A stretch of DNA of 13,894 nucleotides from Treponema sp. GTDB lineage: Bacteria > Spirochaetota > Spirochaetia > Treponematales > Breznakiellaceae. The translations under genes were made by a program, and so were the position numbers. The notes under the pieces are model-generated. The model searched no databases and was not told where the DNA came from. It saw only the letters and a list, made by a program, of their open reading frames with translations. Shown here piece after piece: positions 13,363 through 13,894 of this stretch (within the stretch, counting starts at the first letter, position 1; each line of letters opens with the position of its first letter). The stretch lies in the NCBI GenBank assembly GCA_031288815.1, contig JAITQR010000045.1, forward strand, positions 1-13,894. The letters run 5' to 3'.

Positions 13363-13510
13363 GAGGCTGTTCCAAAACTTCAGCTTTTGGAACAGCTACC
13401 TTGAATTGAGTGGAAAAACCGGGCCGGACTTTAGTCCGATTTGGCCGGTTTTTCCAAGAGCTTGTCCATCGAACCAAAGGTTCGCACCAACCGGGTTTTG
13501 GAACAAGCTC
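13363..13510. mobile_element. MITE-like non-coding element, copy 2
   Basis: The 148-bp element has terminal inverted repeats of 16 bp with 14 matches (left GAGGCTGTTCCAAAAC at 13363-13378; right GTTTTGGAACAAGCTC at 13495-13510). ATCC lies directly on both sides (13359-13362 and 13511-13514), a likely 4-bp target-site duplication. The internal layout matches copy 1: a 12-bp stem next to the left end, an 11-bp stem (GGAAAAACCGG/CCGGTTTTTCC), and an outer stem (GAGCTTG) enclosing a short hairpin CGAACC-AAA-GGTTCG (13470-13484). There is no room for a transposase, so movement would need an enzyme from elsewhere. It lies between the SPOR gene and the damaged nuclease frame. Confidence 0.8.
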
Positions 13511-13586
13511 ATCCGCCTACTCATTGCGGAAAATCGCGGTATGTAAGTACAATTAAAGATATCAAACCCTTAAGGACGGCCCATTC

Positions 13587-13894
13587 ATGATCAAATAACG
13601 GCTCTACCCCCTGAACTACTACATTTTTCTCAAAGTTTTGGGGGAGAAAGGGGACGAGGAACAGCTTTGCGCCTTTCTGAATGCGGTTTTGGGCCGGGAA
13701 GGGAGCGAGGCGGTTGTGTCGGTGGAGATCATTGAGAACAAGAGGATAAGCGCGGAGGTAATAGGGGACAAGACCAGTATTCTGGATGTGCGAGCGAAAC
13801 TGGGCAGCGGGGAGCGGGTAGAAATAGAGGTACAGCTGCGAAATGTGGGGAACATGGACCGGCGGAGTCTCTTTTACTGGAGCCGGGAGTTTTC
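13587..13894 (+). pseudogene. Rpn/PD-(D/E)XK-type nuclease (putative transposase family) with stop at codon 4, right end outside window
   Basis: The frame ATG ATC AAA TAA begins at 13587 with AAGGA (13572-13576) 10 bases upstream. After the TAA (13596-13598) the same frame is open to the right edge for 98 residues. These match the Rpn/PDDEXK_2 family: YPLNYYIFLKVLGEKGDEEQL, then SVEIIENKRISAEVIG, then TSILDVRAK and EIEVQLRNVGNMDRRSLFYWSREF. D of SILDVRAK and the E-x-Q of EIEVQ are the expected nuclease residues and are present. The family's usual NDYLF is NYYIF here. The good ribosome site before the doomed ATG argues for a recent nonsense mutation rather than a different start; a TTG at 13638 could allow a shortened product. 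Such proteins promote RecA-independent recombination and mobility. A sequencing error at the TAA cannot be excluded. Confidence 0.7.

Overview
The window (13,894 bp, GC-rich, roughly 60% by eye) looks like chromosomal DNA from a diderm bacterium, most likely a spirochaete of the Treponema lineage. That guess rests on an Rpn/PD-(D/E)XK nuclease frame of the type abundant in treponemes, a lipid-anchored-free RlpA-like/SPOR envelope protein, and outer-membrane barrels of the style those genomes carry. The taxonomic call is an inference of moderate-to-low strength; no rRNA or tRNA is present.

Minus strand, reading right to left: a NusG-paralogue elongation factor (10704-11240), a FlaA1/CapD-type nucleotide-sugar 4,6-dehydratase (9011-10663), a DegT-family sugar aminotransferase (7722-9020), then a three-gene molybdenum hydroxylase (xanthine dehydrogenase family) in the order large, [2Fe-2S], FAD subunit (4263-7718). 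All these genes overlap or are separated by at most about 40 bp. A 276-bp gap follows with a post-stop hairpin, a good promoter and a structured leader, then aroB (2748-3986), a 185-bp MITE-like element, an outer-membrane beta-barrel protein with a POTRA-like N-terminal region (932-2548) and a Wzi-family capsule-assembly barrel that runs off the left edge (1-942). A specialised NusG at the head of dehydratase and aminotransferase genes, with a Wzi protein at the far end, suggests a surface-polysaccharide locus under processive antitermination. The hydroxylase and aroB are unexpected members.

Plus strand: two envelope genes (11289-11783 and 11786-13294), the second with a degenerate RlpA-like domain and a C-terminal SPOR domain, start 48 bp from the NusG-like gene and are transcribed away from it. 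A second copy of the MITE-like element (13363-13510) and an Rpn-family nuclease frame with an early stop codon close the window.

The most notable points are: (i) a MITE-like element in two copies, with 16-bp terminal inverted repeats and an apical hairpin whose two arms differ between copies yet stay paired; (ii) an aroB leader in which the arm of a terminator-like hairpin contains the ribosome-binding site; (iii) a hydroxylase large subunit lacking three residues that are essential in xanthine dehydrogenase, inside a sugar locus; and (iv) the NusG-paralogue operon itself.
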